Counted from the first letter of the stretch, positions 1 to 7,782 are shown. The stretch is 11,275 nt of DNA from Fidelibacterota bacterium (GCA_002705605.1 PAJD01000009.1:64567-75841); one strand, 5' to 3'. The notes: generated by a model not told the origin, from the letters alone. Numbers and translations are program-made.

Positions 1-79
1 GAGATAAATTATCATTATCATTTTTATCATCTTCAAGAAATGAGTCTACACTATCTAAATATGTATCTAAATTTATCAT
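1..79 (-). CDS. Unidentified acidic ORF, 5' part only, downstream of rpsJ
   Basis: An ATG at 79-77 opens a frame that stays open for 26 codons to the left edge. It begins MINLDTYLDSVDSFLEDD and continues with an Asp/Asn-rich stretch (KNDNDNLS). It lies 11 nt after the rpsJ stop, in the same direction, so it is probably the next gene of the operon. In most bacteria the gene after rpsJ is rplC, but L3 normally starts near a basic/hydrophobic GLxGxKxGMT segment, and nothing like that is visible. The visible part has about eight acidic residues and one Lys, the reverse of a ribosomal protein. It could be an unusual N-terminal extension of L3, an inserted small acidic protein, or a chance open frame in AT-rich DNA. 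No Shine-Dalgarno is seen, but fusA and rpsJ lack one too. No function is assigned. Confidence 0.4.
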   Translation of the reverse strand, partial: MINLDTYLDSVDSFLEDDKNDNDNLS

Positions 80-90
80 TATAATTTATT

Positions 91-402
91 TTAATTTTCC
101 ATCGTTTTTATTTCTACATCTACACCAGCTGGCATATCTAATTTCATTAAACCATCAACTGTCTTGGAAGTAGAATTTAAAAGTTCTATAATCCTTCTAT
201 GTATAGTTATCTGAAACTGTTCTCTAGATTTTTTATCAACAAAAACGGATTTATTAACAGTATAAATAGATTTTTTATTAGGCAAAGGAATTGGACCCAA
301 TACTAACGCTCCTGTATCTTTAGCCTTTTTTACTATTTTCACCGTTGATTTATCAAGCAACATATGATCATAAGCTCTTAGTTTTATTCTAATTTTATTC
401 AT
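91..402 (-). CDS. rpsJ: Small ribosomal subunit protein uS10 (also NusE)
   Basis: The 103-residue product is full-length for S10. It begins [13 protein letters not shown], carries the family block [14 protein letters not shown] at about residues 31-44, then the long extended loop that reaches into the 30S head, and ends with [20 protein letters not shown]10 sits in the 30S head near the A-site side. As NusE it also pairs with NusB in antitermination and with NusG in transcription-translation coupling. The segment [17 protein letters not shown] resembles S10 of Bacteroidota and relatives more than that of proteobacteria (recalled, not searched). The ATG follows the fusA stop by only 2 nt and has no Shine-Dalgarno at a usable distance (a GGG lies about 17 nt upstream), so translation is probably coupled to fusA. 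In E. coli this gene heads a separate S10 operon; here it is fused to the str operon. Confidence 0.97.
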   Translation of the reverse strand: MNKIRIKLRAYDHMLLDKSTVKIVKKAKDTGALVLGPIPLPNKKSIYTVNKSVFVDKKSREQFQITIHRRIIELLNSTSKTVDGLMKLDMPAGVDVEIKTMEN

Positions 403-404
403 AA

Positions 405-2495
405 TTATACAGTAACATTCCCTTTAAATTTTTCAACAATTTTTTCCTGAATACTTTTCGGCGCTTGCTGATAATCAGCAAAAGCCAATGTAAAAACAGC
501 TCTTCCTTGAGTTAAAGAACGCAAATCTGTTGCATAACCAAACATTTGAGACAAAGGAACTGTAGCCTTTAATACTTGAGTCTTATCTCTTGGTTCATAG
601 CCCTTTACTATACCTCTTCTCGATGTGACATCACCCATAACAGCACCCAAATATTCATCTGGCATAACCACCTCTAAGTCCATGATAGGCTCAAGCAACT
701 TTGGATTTCCTTTTGACATAGCTTCTTTCATTGCCATACTTCCAACTATTCTAAATGCCATTTCATTCGAATCAACATCATGAAAAGAACCATGGAATAA
801 TGTAACCTTAATATCTTCAATAGGGTAGCCTGCCAACGGACCATTCATAACAGCGTCTTGAACACCTTTATCTACAGCTGGAATGTATTCTTTTGGAATA
901 GCCCCCCCAACGATTTTATTTATAAATTCATACCCTTTGCCAGTTTCGTTTGGCTCAACATTCATAACTACATGAGCATATTGCCCTCTTCCACCAGACT
1001 GCTTAACTAATTTTGTGTTTTGCTCAACATCTGCAGTTATACATTCTCTATACGCAACCTGAGGAGCACCAACATTCGCTAAAACATTAAATTCTCTCTT
1101 TAATCTATCAACAATAATCTCTAAATGCAGTTCACCCATACCTGATATAATTGTCTGCATAGTCTCTTCATCAGTATGAACTCTAAACGTAGGATCTTCT
1201 TCAGCAAGCTTACTTAATGCTACAGATAAATTTTCTTGATCTTTTTTTGTTTGTGCTTCAACAGAAACTGAAATAACAGGGTCAGGAAAAACCATGGATT
1301 CAAATAAGATTGGACTCTTATCTGAGCATAGAGTATGACCAGTTTTAGTATATTTTAATCCAACCATAGCAGCAATTTCACCGCAAGATACTGTTTTTCT
1401 TTCCTCTCTTTTATTAGAATGCATTAACATAAGCCTTCCAACTCTTTCCTTTTTCCCAGAGCTAGAGTTGTAAATAAAATCACCTGTTGTTACTTTTCCA
1501 GAATAAACTCTAAAAAATGTTAACTTACCAACAAATGGATCAGTCATTATTTTAAATGCAATTGCACTAAAATCTGAAGACTCACTTGGTTCTCTTTTTA
1601 ATTCATTTTCTTCATTCCCAGGTTCAAATCCCTCCATAGCACCAATATCCGTTGGAGAAGGCAAAAAATCAATTACTGAGTCTAGACATCTTTGAACACC
1701 TTTATTTTTAAAAGCTGAGCCACACAATGTTGGAACAATAGAACCATCCAAGGTAGCTAATCTAAGTGCATTTTTCAACTCAGATTCTGTAATTTCTTCA
1801 TTTTCAAGAAATTTATTCATTAAATTTTCATCTTGAGTTGCAACTTCTTCAATTAAGAAAGATCTATACTCTTCAGCTTTGTCAGCTAAATTAGCTGGTA
1901 TATTAGAATATTCAAACGTTGAACCATCATCAGCAGTATAAATAATAGCTTTATTTGAAATTAAATCTACAAGACCCGTAAAATCTTGACCGGCACCAAT
2001 AGGTAAAACCAATGGAACTGGATTTGCTCCAAATCTATCTTTTATCATTTCAACAACATTGTAAAAATCTGCACCTGTCCTATCCATCTTGTTAACATAA
2101 GCAATTCTTGGAACATTATACCTATCGGCCTGTCTCCAAACTGTCTCTGATTGAGGCTCTACACCACCAACAGCACAAAACAAGGCAATTGCTCCATCTA
2201 GAACTCTTAGAGATCTTTCTACCTCCATAGTAAAATCAACGTGCCCAGGCGTATCTATAATATTAATTCTATGATCATTCCAAAAACAAGTAGTTGCTGC
2301 AGAAGTAATTGTTATACCTCTCTCCTTTTCTTGATCCATCCAATCCATTGTAGCAGCACCATCATGACCCTCTCCAAGCCTATGCAATCTACCAGTATAA
2401 TACAATACTCTCTCAGTCATTGTAGTTTTTCCAGCATCAATATGAGCCATTATTCCTATATTTCTTACTTTATCTAATGATATCTGCTTATCCAT
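405..2495 (-). CDS. fusA: Elongation factor G (translocation GTPase)
   Basis: The 696-residue product is the GTPase that drives tRNA-mRNA translocation and, with ribosome recycling factor, splits post-termination ribosomes in the cytosol. The G domain is intact: P-loop AHIDAGKT at 17-24, switch I ending ERGITIT at 58-64, DTPGH at 81-85 with the catalytic His85, NKMD at 135-138 and GSA at 259-261. Domain II follows, then III ([10 protein letters not shown]), IV with GGRGQYAHV and the [15 protein letters not shown] block, and V with the [12 protein letters not shown] segment. Length and domain order are those of ordinary EF-G1. The ATG lies 6 nt after the rpsG stop with no visible Shine-Dalgarno, suggesting translational coupling. 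Two P-loop/switch I positions look unusual: Met26, where Thr is usual, and Gly43, where the common form is GEVHDG. tuf does not follow. Confidence 0.98.
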   Translation of the reverse strand: MDKQISLDKVRNIGIMAHIDAGKTTMTERVLYYTGRLHRLGEGHDGAATMDWMDQEKERGITITSAATTCFWNDHRINIIDTPGHVDFTMEVERSLRVLDGAIALFCAVGGVEPQSETVWRQADRYNVPRIAYVNKMDRTGADFYNVVEMIKDRFGANPVPLVLPIGAGQDFTGLVDLISNKAIIYTADDGSTFEYSNIPANLADKAEEYRSFLIEEVATQDENLMNKFLENEEITESELKNALRLATLDGSIVPTLCGSAFKNKGVQRCLDSVIDFLPSPTDIGAMEGFEPGNEENELKREPSESSDFSAIAFKIMTDPFVGKLTFFRVYSGKVTTGDFIYNSSSGKKERVGRLMLMHSNKREERKTVSCGEIAAMVGLKYTKTGHTLCSDKSPILFESMVFPDPVISVSVEAQTKKDQENLSVALSKLAEEDPTFRVHTDEETMQTIISGMGELHLEIIVDRLKREFNVLANVGAPQVAYRECITADVEQNTKLVKQSGGRGQYAHVVMNVEPNETGKGYEFINKIVGGAIPKEYIPAVDKGVQDAVMNGPLAGYPIEDIKVTLFHGSFHDVDSNEMAFRIVGSMAMKEAMSKGNPKLLEPIMDLEVVMPDEYLGAVMGDVTSRRGIVKGYEPRDKTQVLKATVPLSQMFGYATDLRSLTQGRAVFTLAFADYQQAPKSIQEKIVEKFKGNVTV

Positions 2496-2501
2496 AATTT
2501 T

Positions 2502-2969
2502 TTATCTAAAATGTGCAAAAGCTTTATTAGCCTCTGCCATCTTATGGGTATCTTCTTTCTTTTTAATTGACGAACCTTCATTGCTTGCTGCAGCAATTAA
2601 TTCAGCAGCCAACCTATTTGACATTGTTTTACCTTTTCTTCCTCTTGAAAAGCCCAATATCCATCTCATAGCTAAAGACAATTTCCTTGATTGAGAAACT
2701 TCCATAGGAACCTGATATGTAGCTCCTCCAATTCTTTTAGATTTAACCTCTAAAGATGGAGATACATTAGACAATGCTTTTTTAAATACATCTATCGCGT
2801 CTTCATTCTTTTCTTTTTTAGAAATAATAGATAAAGAATCGTAAAATATTTTTTCCGCTATACTTTTTTTACCATTTTTCATTAAATAATTAATGAATTT
2901 AGCAACAGTATAATCCTTATAAGTAGGATCGGGTAATATTGTTCTTTTTTCTGGTCTTCTTCTTCTCAA
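2502..2969 (-). CDS. rpsG: Small ribosomal subunit protein uS7
   Basis: The 155-residue product is S7, a primary 16S rRNA binder that nucleates assembly of the 30S head and lines the E site. It has the basic N-terminus [14 protein letters not shown], the [11 protein letters not shown] hairpin region at about 81-91, the [11 protein letters not shown] helix, and the ending [14 protein letters not shown]. This form, with Lys-Thr-Met in the [12 protein letters not shown] segment and HFR at the end, recalls Bacteroidota-type S7. The start is TTG at 2969-2967. No ATG or GTG lies in frame between it and an upstream stop at 2984-2982, and AAGGAG sits 8 nt before it, so this start is well supported. 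The gene begins 5 nt after rpsL, which leaves no space for the E. coli type of S7 autoregulatory site between the two genes. Confidence 0.97.
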   Translation of the reverse strand: MRRRRPEKRTILPDPTYKDYTVAKFINYLMKNGKKSIAEKIFYDSLSIISKKEKNEDAIDVFKKALSNVSPSLEVKSKRIGGATYQVPMEVSQSRKLSLAMRWILGFSRGRKGKTMSNRLAAELIAAASNEGSSIKKKEDTHKMAEANKAFAHFR

Positions 2970-2974
2970 ACTAC

Positions 2975-3349
2975 TTACTCCTTAGGTTTTTTAGTTCCAT
3001 ATCTCGACCTACTTGTTTTTCTTCCTTCAACACCAGCAGGATCAAGAACACCTCTTACCACATGATATCTAACACCTGGCAAATCTTTTACTCTTCCTCC
3101 TTCAATAAGGACAATAGAGTGTTCTTGCAAATTATGCCCTTCTCCAGGAATATATGCAGTAACCTCAAAATTATTTGAAAGCTTTACTCTTGCAACTTTT
3201 CTTAAAGCAGAATTAGGCTTTTTAGGCGTAGTTGTATAAACTCTTGTGCAAACACCTCTCCTTTGAGGACACGCCATTAAAGCAGGCACCTTACTCTTCT
3301 TTGTCTGCTTTTTTCTTCCCTTTCTAACTAACTGGTTTATAGTTGGCAT
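2975..3349 (-). CDS. rpsL: Small ribosomal subunit protein uS12
   Basis: The 124-residue product is S12, the decoding-centre protein at the 30S/50S interface that monitors codon-anticodon pairing. It starts [14 protein letters not shown] and carries the invariant [13 protein letters not shown] loop (Lys43 and Lys44 counting Met) and the [13 protein letters not shown] loop with Lys88 and Asp89. The latter Asp is the one methylthiolated by RimO in E. coli. Both loops are wild type at the positions where streptomycin-resistance changes usually fall, so no resistance is predicted. Residue 83 is Glu (LIEGG), where E. coli has Arg (LIRGG). The ATG has AAAAGG 5 nt upstream, a moderate Shine-Dalgarno. 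It is the first gene of the str cluster, 126 nt after rpoC. Its last two sense codons (AAG GAG) serve as the Shine-Dalgarno of rpsG. Confidence 0.98.
   Translation of the reverse strand: MPTINQLVRKGRKKQTKKSKVPALMACPQRRGVCTRVYTTTPKKPNSALRKVARVKLSNNFEVTAYIPGEGHNLQEHSIVLIEGGRVKDLPGVRYHVVRGVLDPAGVEGRKTSRSRYGTKKPKE
2978..2983 (-). promoter_or_regulatory. Ribosome binding site of rpsG (decides the TTG start)
   Basis: The coding strand reads AAGGAG here, 8 nt before the TTG at 2969. It is formed by the last Lys and Glu codons of rpsL. Good complementarity to the standard 16S 3' end and normal spacing support TTG as the true rpsG start. Confidence 0.8.
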
Positions 3350-3354
3350 ACTAA

Positions 3355-3360
3355 CCTTTT
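3355..3360 (-). promoter_or_regulatory. Ribosome binding site of rpsL
   Basis: AAAAGG on the coding strand ends 5 nt before the rpsL ATG. It is a moderate Shine-Dalgarno (AAGG core) with slightly short but acceptable spacing. Confidence 0.6.
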
Positions 3361-3406
3361 CATAAATTTATTAAAATTTGCTAACAAATACAGCTTATTA
3401 AGTTAA

Positions 3407-3428
3407 TATATACTTTAGGAGGTATACA
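3407..3428 (-). repeat. Inverted repeat / hairpin in the str leader with CUCCU loop
   Basis: On the transcript strand, UGUAUAC and GUAUAUA can form a 7-bp stem (one G-U pair) around the loop CUCCUAAA. Loop and stem edge read ACCUCCU, identical to the anti-Shine-Dalgarno at the 3' end of bacterial 16S rRNA. The stem is AU-rich and weak, and no U-run follows on this strand, so it is not a terminator. It lies about 58 nt before the rpsL start. A role in regulation is possible but unproven. Confidence 0.4.
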
Positions 3429-3475
3429 AATATTTTTTTTATTTAAATGAAATTATTTATTTTGAAACTAATTCT

Positions 3476-6400
3476 TTATTTGTTTAATATATCTTCAGTT
3501 AACATCTCTTCTTCAACAGAGCTATTTGAATCTACACTAACTTCATTTTTTGAGGTAACACTTATTTCCCTATATTCTTTTCTACCTGTTCCGGCAGGAA
3601 TCAATCTTCCAATAATTACATTTTCTTTAAGACCTAACAGATCATCAGTTTTTGCCTCAACTGCCGCATCAGTTAAAACCCTTGTTGTTTCCTGAAAAGA
3701 TGCTGCAGAAATAAAGCTGTCAGTATTTAATGATGCCCTAGTTATCCCTAACAACAACGGTTTAGAAGTAGCAGGTTTTGCTTTCTTTGCCTTAACAAGT
3801 TTTTTCCCATCATCCTTAATTTCCCTATTAAGCTCTTTGATGTTTTCAGCTAAGACAATATCATACTCCAAATAATCAGAATCACCAGGATCAGTAACTA
3901 CAACATTATTTTTAGATTTTTTATTTGCTAAATTAAAATCTGATCTATTAACCCTATCTCCCCTTAAATATTCAGTATTACCAGGATCAACAACCTCTAC
4001 CTTTTGCATCATTTGTCTTACTATAACTTCTATATGCTTATCACTGATTTTTACTCCCTGCAATCGATAAACCTCTTGAATAGAGTTTAGCAAATAATTT
4101 TGAACTTTAGTTGGGCCGCTTATATTTAAAATATCTCTAGGAGATACAGCTCCTTCACATAATCTATCTCCAGCAAAAATATAATCACCCTCATGAACCA
4201 ATATATGTTTTCCATATGGTATCTTATATGTTTTTTTAATATTATCAGTTTCAACTAATATTTCTCTAATTCCTCTTTTTAGCTTTCCATACTTAACAAT
4301 ACCATCAATTTCTGTAACAACAGCAGGATTTGAAGGATTTCTAGCCTCAAATAATTCAGCAATTCTAGGAAGCCCCCCTGTTATATCTCTTGTTTTTCCT
4401 GATTCCTTAGGTATTTTAACAATAACCTGACCCTCTTTAACAGTTTCACCCTCATGTACAACAACTGTAGCTTTTACTGGCAATATACTAACGCCTGCAG
4501 TATCTTTTGAAGAAGTAGATTTAATTTCTATATGAGGACTTAAGTTTCTATTTTTTGACTCAATAATAACCATCATTTTTTTGCCACCCTCAACGACTTC
4601 TTCAACATAAGTTTCTGATTCAATAAGATCTTCAAAAACAACTTTTCCAGATTTTCTAGCTAATATAACATCTGTATAAGGATCCCAAGAAAATAATAAA
4701 TCACCTGCTTTGACTTTTGCATTATTTTTTACACTAACATAAGCCCCATAAGGAATTTTCCAAGAATTTAATTTAGTCCCTGCTTTATCAACTAATAACA
4801 TTTCAGAATTTCTAGACTGAGAAACCATATTTTCATTACCTTCATCATCTGAAGATTTAACTAATTTAACAGTTTCTGAAAATTTAACAATACCAGCCAT
4901 TTTAGTAAATCTTTGAGAACCCTCAACAATTCTTGATGCAGTTCCACCAATATGAAATGTCCTTAAAGTTAATTGTGTTCCGGGCTCACCAATTGATTGC
5001 GCTGCCATTATACCAATAGCATCTCCAATCTTAACTTCGTTATGAGTAGCTAAGTTTATTCCATAACATTTAGCACAAACACCCCTTGAAGATTCACATG
5101 AAAGGGTAGACCTAATTTTAACTTCAATAATGCTACTTTTAGATACTTTATCTACTACAACCTGATCTATTAATTTATTTTTCTTTAAAATGACTTCCTT
5201 GGTAATCCCATCAACAATATTATCTGCTGAATATCTTCCTATAATTCTTTCCTCCAAAGTCTCAATAACCTCTTCTCCATCCTTAATATCTTCAACAATC
5301 ACACCTTGATTAGTTTTGCAATCCAGCTCTGATATTGTTATATCTTGAGCTACATCAACTAATCTTCTTGTTAAATATCCTGCATCAGCAGTTTTTAACG
5401 CAGTATCCGCAAGACCTTTTCTTGCTCCGTGAGTAGAAATAAAATATTCAAAAACAGATAATCCCTCTTTAAAATTAGCTCTTATAGGATTTTCAATAAT
5501 CTCACCTGTTGAGCCTGTCATAGTTTTCTTTGGTTTTGCCATCAAGCCTCTCATCCCTGCAAGCTGTTTTATTTGATCTTGACTACCCCTTGCTCCAGAA
5601 TCTGACATCATAAACAAAGGATTAAAACCCTGATTGTCTGCTTCAAGCTCTTTAAACATAGCAGCAGCAACATCACTAGTAGCATGAGTCCAAATATCGA
5701 TAACCTTATTATACCTCTCTCCATCAGTAATGATTCTCTTATCAAACTTTCCTTGAATAACTGATACCTCCTTATCTGCACCACTTAAAATATCATCTTT
5801 TCTATCTGGTATATGAATATCATCTAAAGCTATAGATAGGCCACTTTTAAAAGCAAATTCAAAACCTAAATCTTTTAATTTATCCAAAAAAGAAACAGTT
5901 TCCATGTTGCCACACTCTTTATATGATCTGCTTATAATATCATTTAATTGTTTTTTTGATACAATATCATTTAGAAATCTTACTTTTTCAGGTAATATTT
6001 CATTAAATAAAATTCTTCCAATTGAAGTTGACTTAATCCAAGTTCCATTAGAATCCTTGAAATCTACTTTAGCATGCAATGTCACCGATTCATTAAAATA
6101 GCTCAGCCTAGCCTCATTATAAGAACCTATCAATGAACCCTCTCCTTTTTCTCCTTCTCTCAATCTAGTTAAATAGTAACAACCAAGAACCATATCTTGA
6201 GAAGGAATTGCTATAGGTCTACCATGAGCAGGATGTAAAATATTATGACTAGACAACATTAACATCCATGCTTCAACTTGAGATTCTACAGATAAAGGAA
6301 TATGCACAGCCATTTGATCACCATCAAAATCAGCATTAAAAGCAGCGCAAACTAATGGATGTAGTCTTATAGCCTTCCCATCAATCAACAAAGGCTGAAA

Positions 6401-7759
6401 AGCCTGAATACCTAGTCTATGTAAAGTAGGAGCCCTATTTAATAATACAGGATGATTGCTTGTAACATACTCTAATACTTGATATACTTCCTGAGCTTTG
6501 TCATCAACTAAAATTCTAGCATTTTTGGGAGTCCTAGCATATCCTCTTTTAATAAGCTCATTTATTATCTGAGGCTTAAATAATTCCATAGCCATATCCT
6601 TTGGTATTCCACACTGATGAAGTCTTAATTCTGGCCCAACAACAATAACGGAACGCCCAGAATAATCCACTCTTTTTCCTAAAAGATTTTGCCTAAACCT
6701 ACCTGTTTTTCCTTTTAATGAATCACTCAATGATTTAAGGGGCCTTCTAGTACCACTTCTCACTGCAGACTGCATTCTACTATTGTCTAACAATGAATCT
6801 ACAGCTTCTTGCAACATCCTTTTTTCATTTCTCAAAATTACATCAGGAGCTTTAATTTCCATTAGTTGTTTTAATCTATTATTTCTAATAATAATCCTTC
6901 TATATAAATCATTCAAATCTGAAGCAGCAAATCTACCACCTTCCAATGGAACTAAAGGCCTTAATTCTGGTGGTAATAAAGGAAGAATACTTAAAACCAT
7001 CCATTCTGGTTTATTATTTAATTTTTTTTCTAACCTAGGATCAAATTTTCTTAAAATTCTTAATCTTTTCAAATAATCATCTTTTTTTGTTAAAGATGTT
7101 TTCTCATTATTTATAAGAGCTAATAATCTATTTATCTCATTCGAAACATCTAAATTAGATAGCAATGATTTAATTGCAGCACCACCCATAGAGGCATAGA
7201 AGAAATTATCTTCATCAACATCTTCTTCGGTTATATTTTCTGAATCAATACCAAAATCATAGTCTAAATCTAAAAATTCATCTTCTGTTATTAATTCACC
7301 AACTTCTCTACCAGATGCACCTGATTGCAAAATAACAAATTTTTCATAATAAACAAGAGATTCTAGCTGTTTTGTTGTATAGCCCAACAAATAACTAATT
7401 TTACTAGGAATTGAACGTAAATACCATATATGTACAACTGGCACAGCCAAAGTAATGTGACCAATTCTTTCTCTCCTTACAGCTTTTTTAGTTACTTCAA
7501 CACCGCACCTATCACAAACAATGCCTCTGTATCTTATACCTTTGTATTTACCGCAATGACATTCAAAATCTTTTATAGGACCAAAAATTTTCTCACAAAA
7601 CAAACCGCTCTTTTCAGGTTTATAGGATCTATAATTAATTGTTTCTGGCTTTGTAACCTCACCATATGATCTTTCTAAAATATTTTCCGGAGACAACAAG
7701 CCTAATGTAACCGAATTAAATGATTTGAATTGTGAACTTGATCTATAATTTTTTCTCAA
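3476..7759 (-). CDS. rpoC: DNA-directed RNA polymerase subunit beta'
   Basis: The 1427-residue product is the largest RNA polymerase subunit, carrying the Mg2+-binding catalytic loop. Visible in order: N-terminal zinc finger with Cys67, Cys69, Cys82 and Cys85; the GRFRQNLLGKRVDYSGRSVIV rudder/lid-side block; catalytic NADFDGDQM at 475-483 (Asp477, 479, 481); MMSDSGARGS from 717; the bridge helix through GYLTRR at 794; second zinc site Cys814, Cys888, Cys895, Cys898; and the trigger loop GTQLTLRTFHIGG with Arg933 and His936. The C-terminus has the usual GITRASLNTDSFISAASFQ and ends in an acidic tail. A short insertion (KKTMTGSTGE) before IIENPI is typical of the Bacteroidota-type enzyme. The start is TTG, supported by AAGGGAG 7 nt upstream; no ATG lies near. 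It is co-oriented with rpoB, 23 nt after it. Full-length, no frameshift. Confidence 0.98.
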   Translation of the reverse strand: MRKNYRSSSQFKSFNSVTLGLLSPENILERSYGEVTKPETINYRSYKPEKSGLFCEKIFGPIKDFECHCGKYKGIRYRGIVCDRCGVEVTKKAVRRERIGHITLAVPVVHIWYLRSIPSKISYLLGYTTKQLESLVYYEKFVILQSGASGREVGELITEDEFLDLDYDFGIDSENITEEDVDEDNFFYASMGGAAIKSLLSNLDVSNEINRLLALINNEKTSLTKKDDYLKRLRILRKFDPRLEKKLNNKPEWMVLSILPLLPPELRPLVPLEGGRFAASDLNDLYRRIIIRNNRLKQLMEIKAPDVILRNEKRMLQEAVDSLLDNSRMQSAVRSGTRRPLKSLSDSLKGKTGRFRQNLLGKRVDYSGRSVIVVGPELRLHQCGIPKDMAMELFKPQIINELIKRGYARTPKNARILVDDKAQEVYQVLEYVTSNHPVLLNRAPTLHRLGIQAFQPLLIDGKAIRLHPLVCAAFNADFDGDQMAVHIPLSVESQVEAWMLMLSSHNILHPAHGRPIAIPSQDMVLGCYYLTRLREGEKGEGSLIGSYNEARLSYFNESVTLHAKVDFKDSNGTWIKSTSIGRILFNEILPEKVRFLNDIVSKKQLNDIISRSYKECGNMETVSFLDKLKDLGFEFAFKSGLSIALDDIHIPDRKDDILSGADKEVSVIQGKFDKRIITDGERYNKVIDIWTHATSDVAAAMFKELEADNQGFNPLFMMSDSGARGSQDQIKQLAGMRGLMAKPKKTMTGSTGEIIENPIRANFKEGLSVFEYFISTHGARKGLADTALKTADAGYLTRRLVDVAQDITISELDCKTNQGVIVEDIKDGEEVIETLEERIIGRYSADNIVDGITKEVILKKNKLIDQVVVDKVSKSSIIEVKIRSTLSCESSRGVCAKCYGINLATHNEVKIGDAIGIMAAQSIGEPGTQLTLRTFHIGGTASRIVEGSQRFTKMAGIVKFSETVKLVKSSDDEGNENMVSQSRNSEMLLVDKAGTKLNSWKIPYGAYVSVKNNAKVKAGDLLFSWDPYTDVILARKSGKVVFEDLIESETYVEEVVEGGKKMMVIIESKNRNLSPHIEIKSTSSKDTAGVSILPVKATVVVHEGETVKEGQVIVKIPKESGKTRDITGGLPRIAELFEARNPSNPAVVTEIDGIVKYGKLKRGIREILVETDNIKKTYKIPYGKHILVHEGDYIFAGDRLCEGAVSPRDILNISGPTKVQNYLLNSIQEVYRLQGVKISDKHIEVIVRQMMQKVEVVDPGNTEYLRGDRVNRSDFNLANKKSKNNVVVTDPGDSDYLEYDIVLAENIKELNREIKDDGKKLVKAKKAKPATSKPLLLGITRASLNTDSFISAASFQETTRVLTDAAVEAKTDDLLGLKENVIIGRLIPAGTGRKEYREISVTSKNEVSVDSNSSVEEEMLTEDILNK

Positions 7760-7766
7760 AATTATT

Positions 7767-7773
7767 CTCCCTT
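7767..7773 (-). promoter_or_regulatory. Ribosome binding site of rpoC (decides the TTG start)
   Basis: AAGGGAG on the coding strand lies in the 23-nt rpoB-rpoC gap, 7 nt before the TTG at 7759. The product read from TTG (MRKNYRSSS...) has the N-terminal length expected for the family, with the first zinc cysteine at residue 67, close to Cys70 in E. coli. Confidence 0.8.
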
Positions 7774-7782
7774 GAATTAAAT

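Larger units (their letters stand above)
3350..3475 (-). promoter_or_regulatory. rpoC-rpsL intergenic leader, possible str promoter region
   Basis: This 126-base gap is the only long non-coding stretch. On the coding strand it is very AT-rich, with an A8 tract (3440-3433) followed at once by TTTG (3431-3428) and, 21 nt further, TAACTTAA. That is a loose match to the Bacteroidota promoter pattern TTTG/TAnnTTTG, and the A-tract could act as an UP-like element. E. coli-type -35/-10 boxes with 17-nt spacing are not convincing. No GC-rich hairpin with a following U-run is present on this strand, so rpoC transcription may simply read through into rpsL. A short inverted repeat with an anti-Shine-Dalgarno-like loop is annotated separately. 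The promoter reading is an inference and weak. Confidence 0.35.

Noticed and set aside
3374..3390. TTTG-TTAG-CAAA inverted repeat in the rpsL leader
   Set aside because: The stem is only 4 bp in AT-rich DNA, with no U-run or known motif, so it is likely chance.
3407..3440. Hairpin plus T8 tract on the plus strand, resembling an intrinsic terminator
   Set aside because: No plus-strand gene exists for it to serve. The stem is AU-rich and short with an A-C mismatch in that direction, and a spacer separates it from the T-run.
3417..3447. Perfect AGGAGG on the plus strand followed by an open frame from ATG at 3447
   Set aside because: The spacing is 24 nt, too long for a ribosome binding site, and the frame 3447-3695 is antisense to the conserved rpoC 3' end with no family features. 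It mirrors the coding-strand hairpin loop.
6783..7076. Open plus-strand frames inside rpoC and other genes (also 2241-2477, 2939-3178, 5904-6101, 7430-7669, 9548-9730)
   Set aside because: All are antisense to strongly conserved coding sequence and have Ser/Phe/Ile/Asn-rich, low-complexity products typical of the complement of AT-rich genes.
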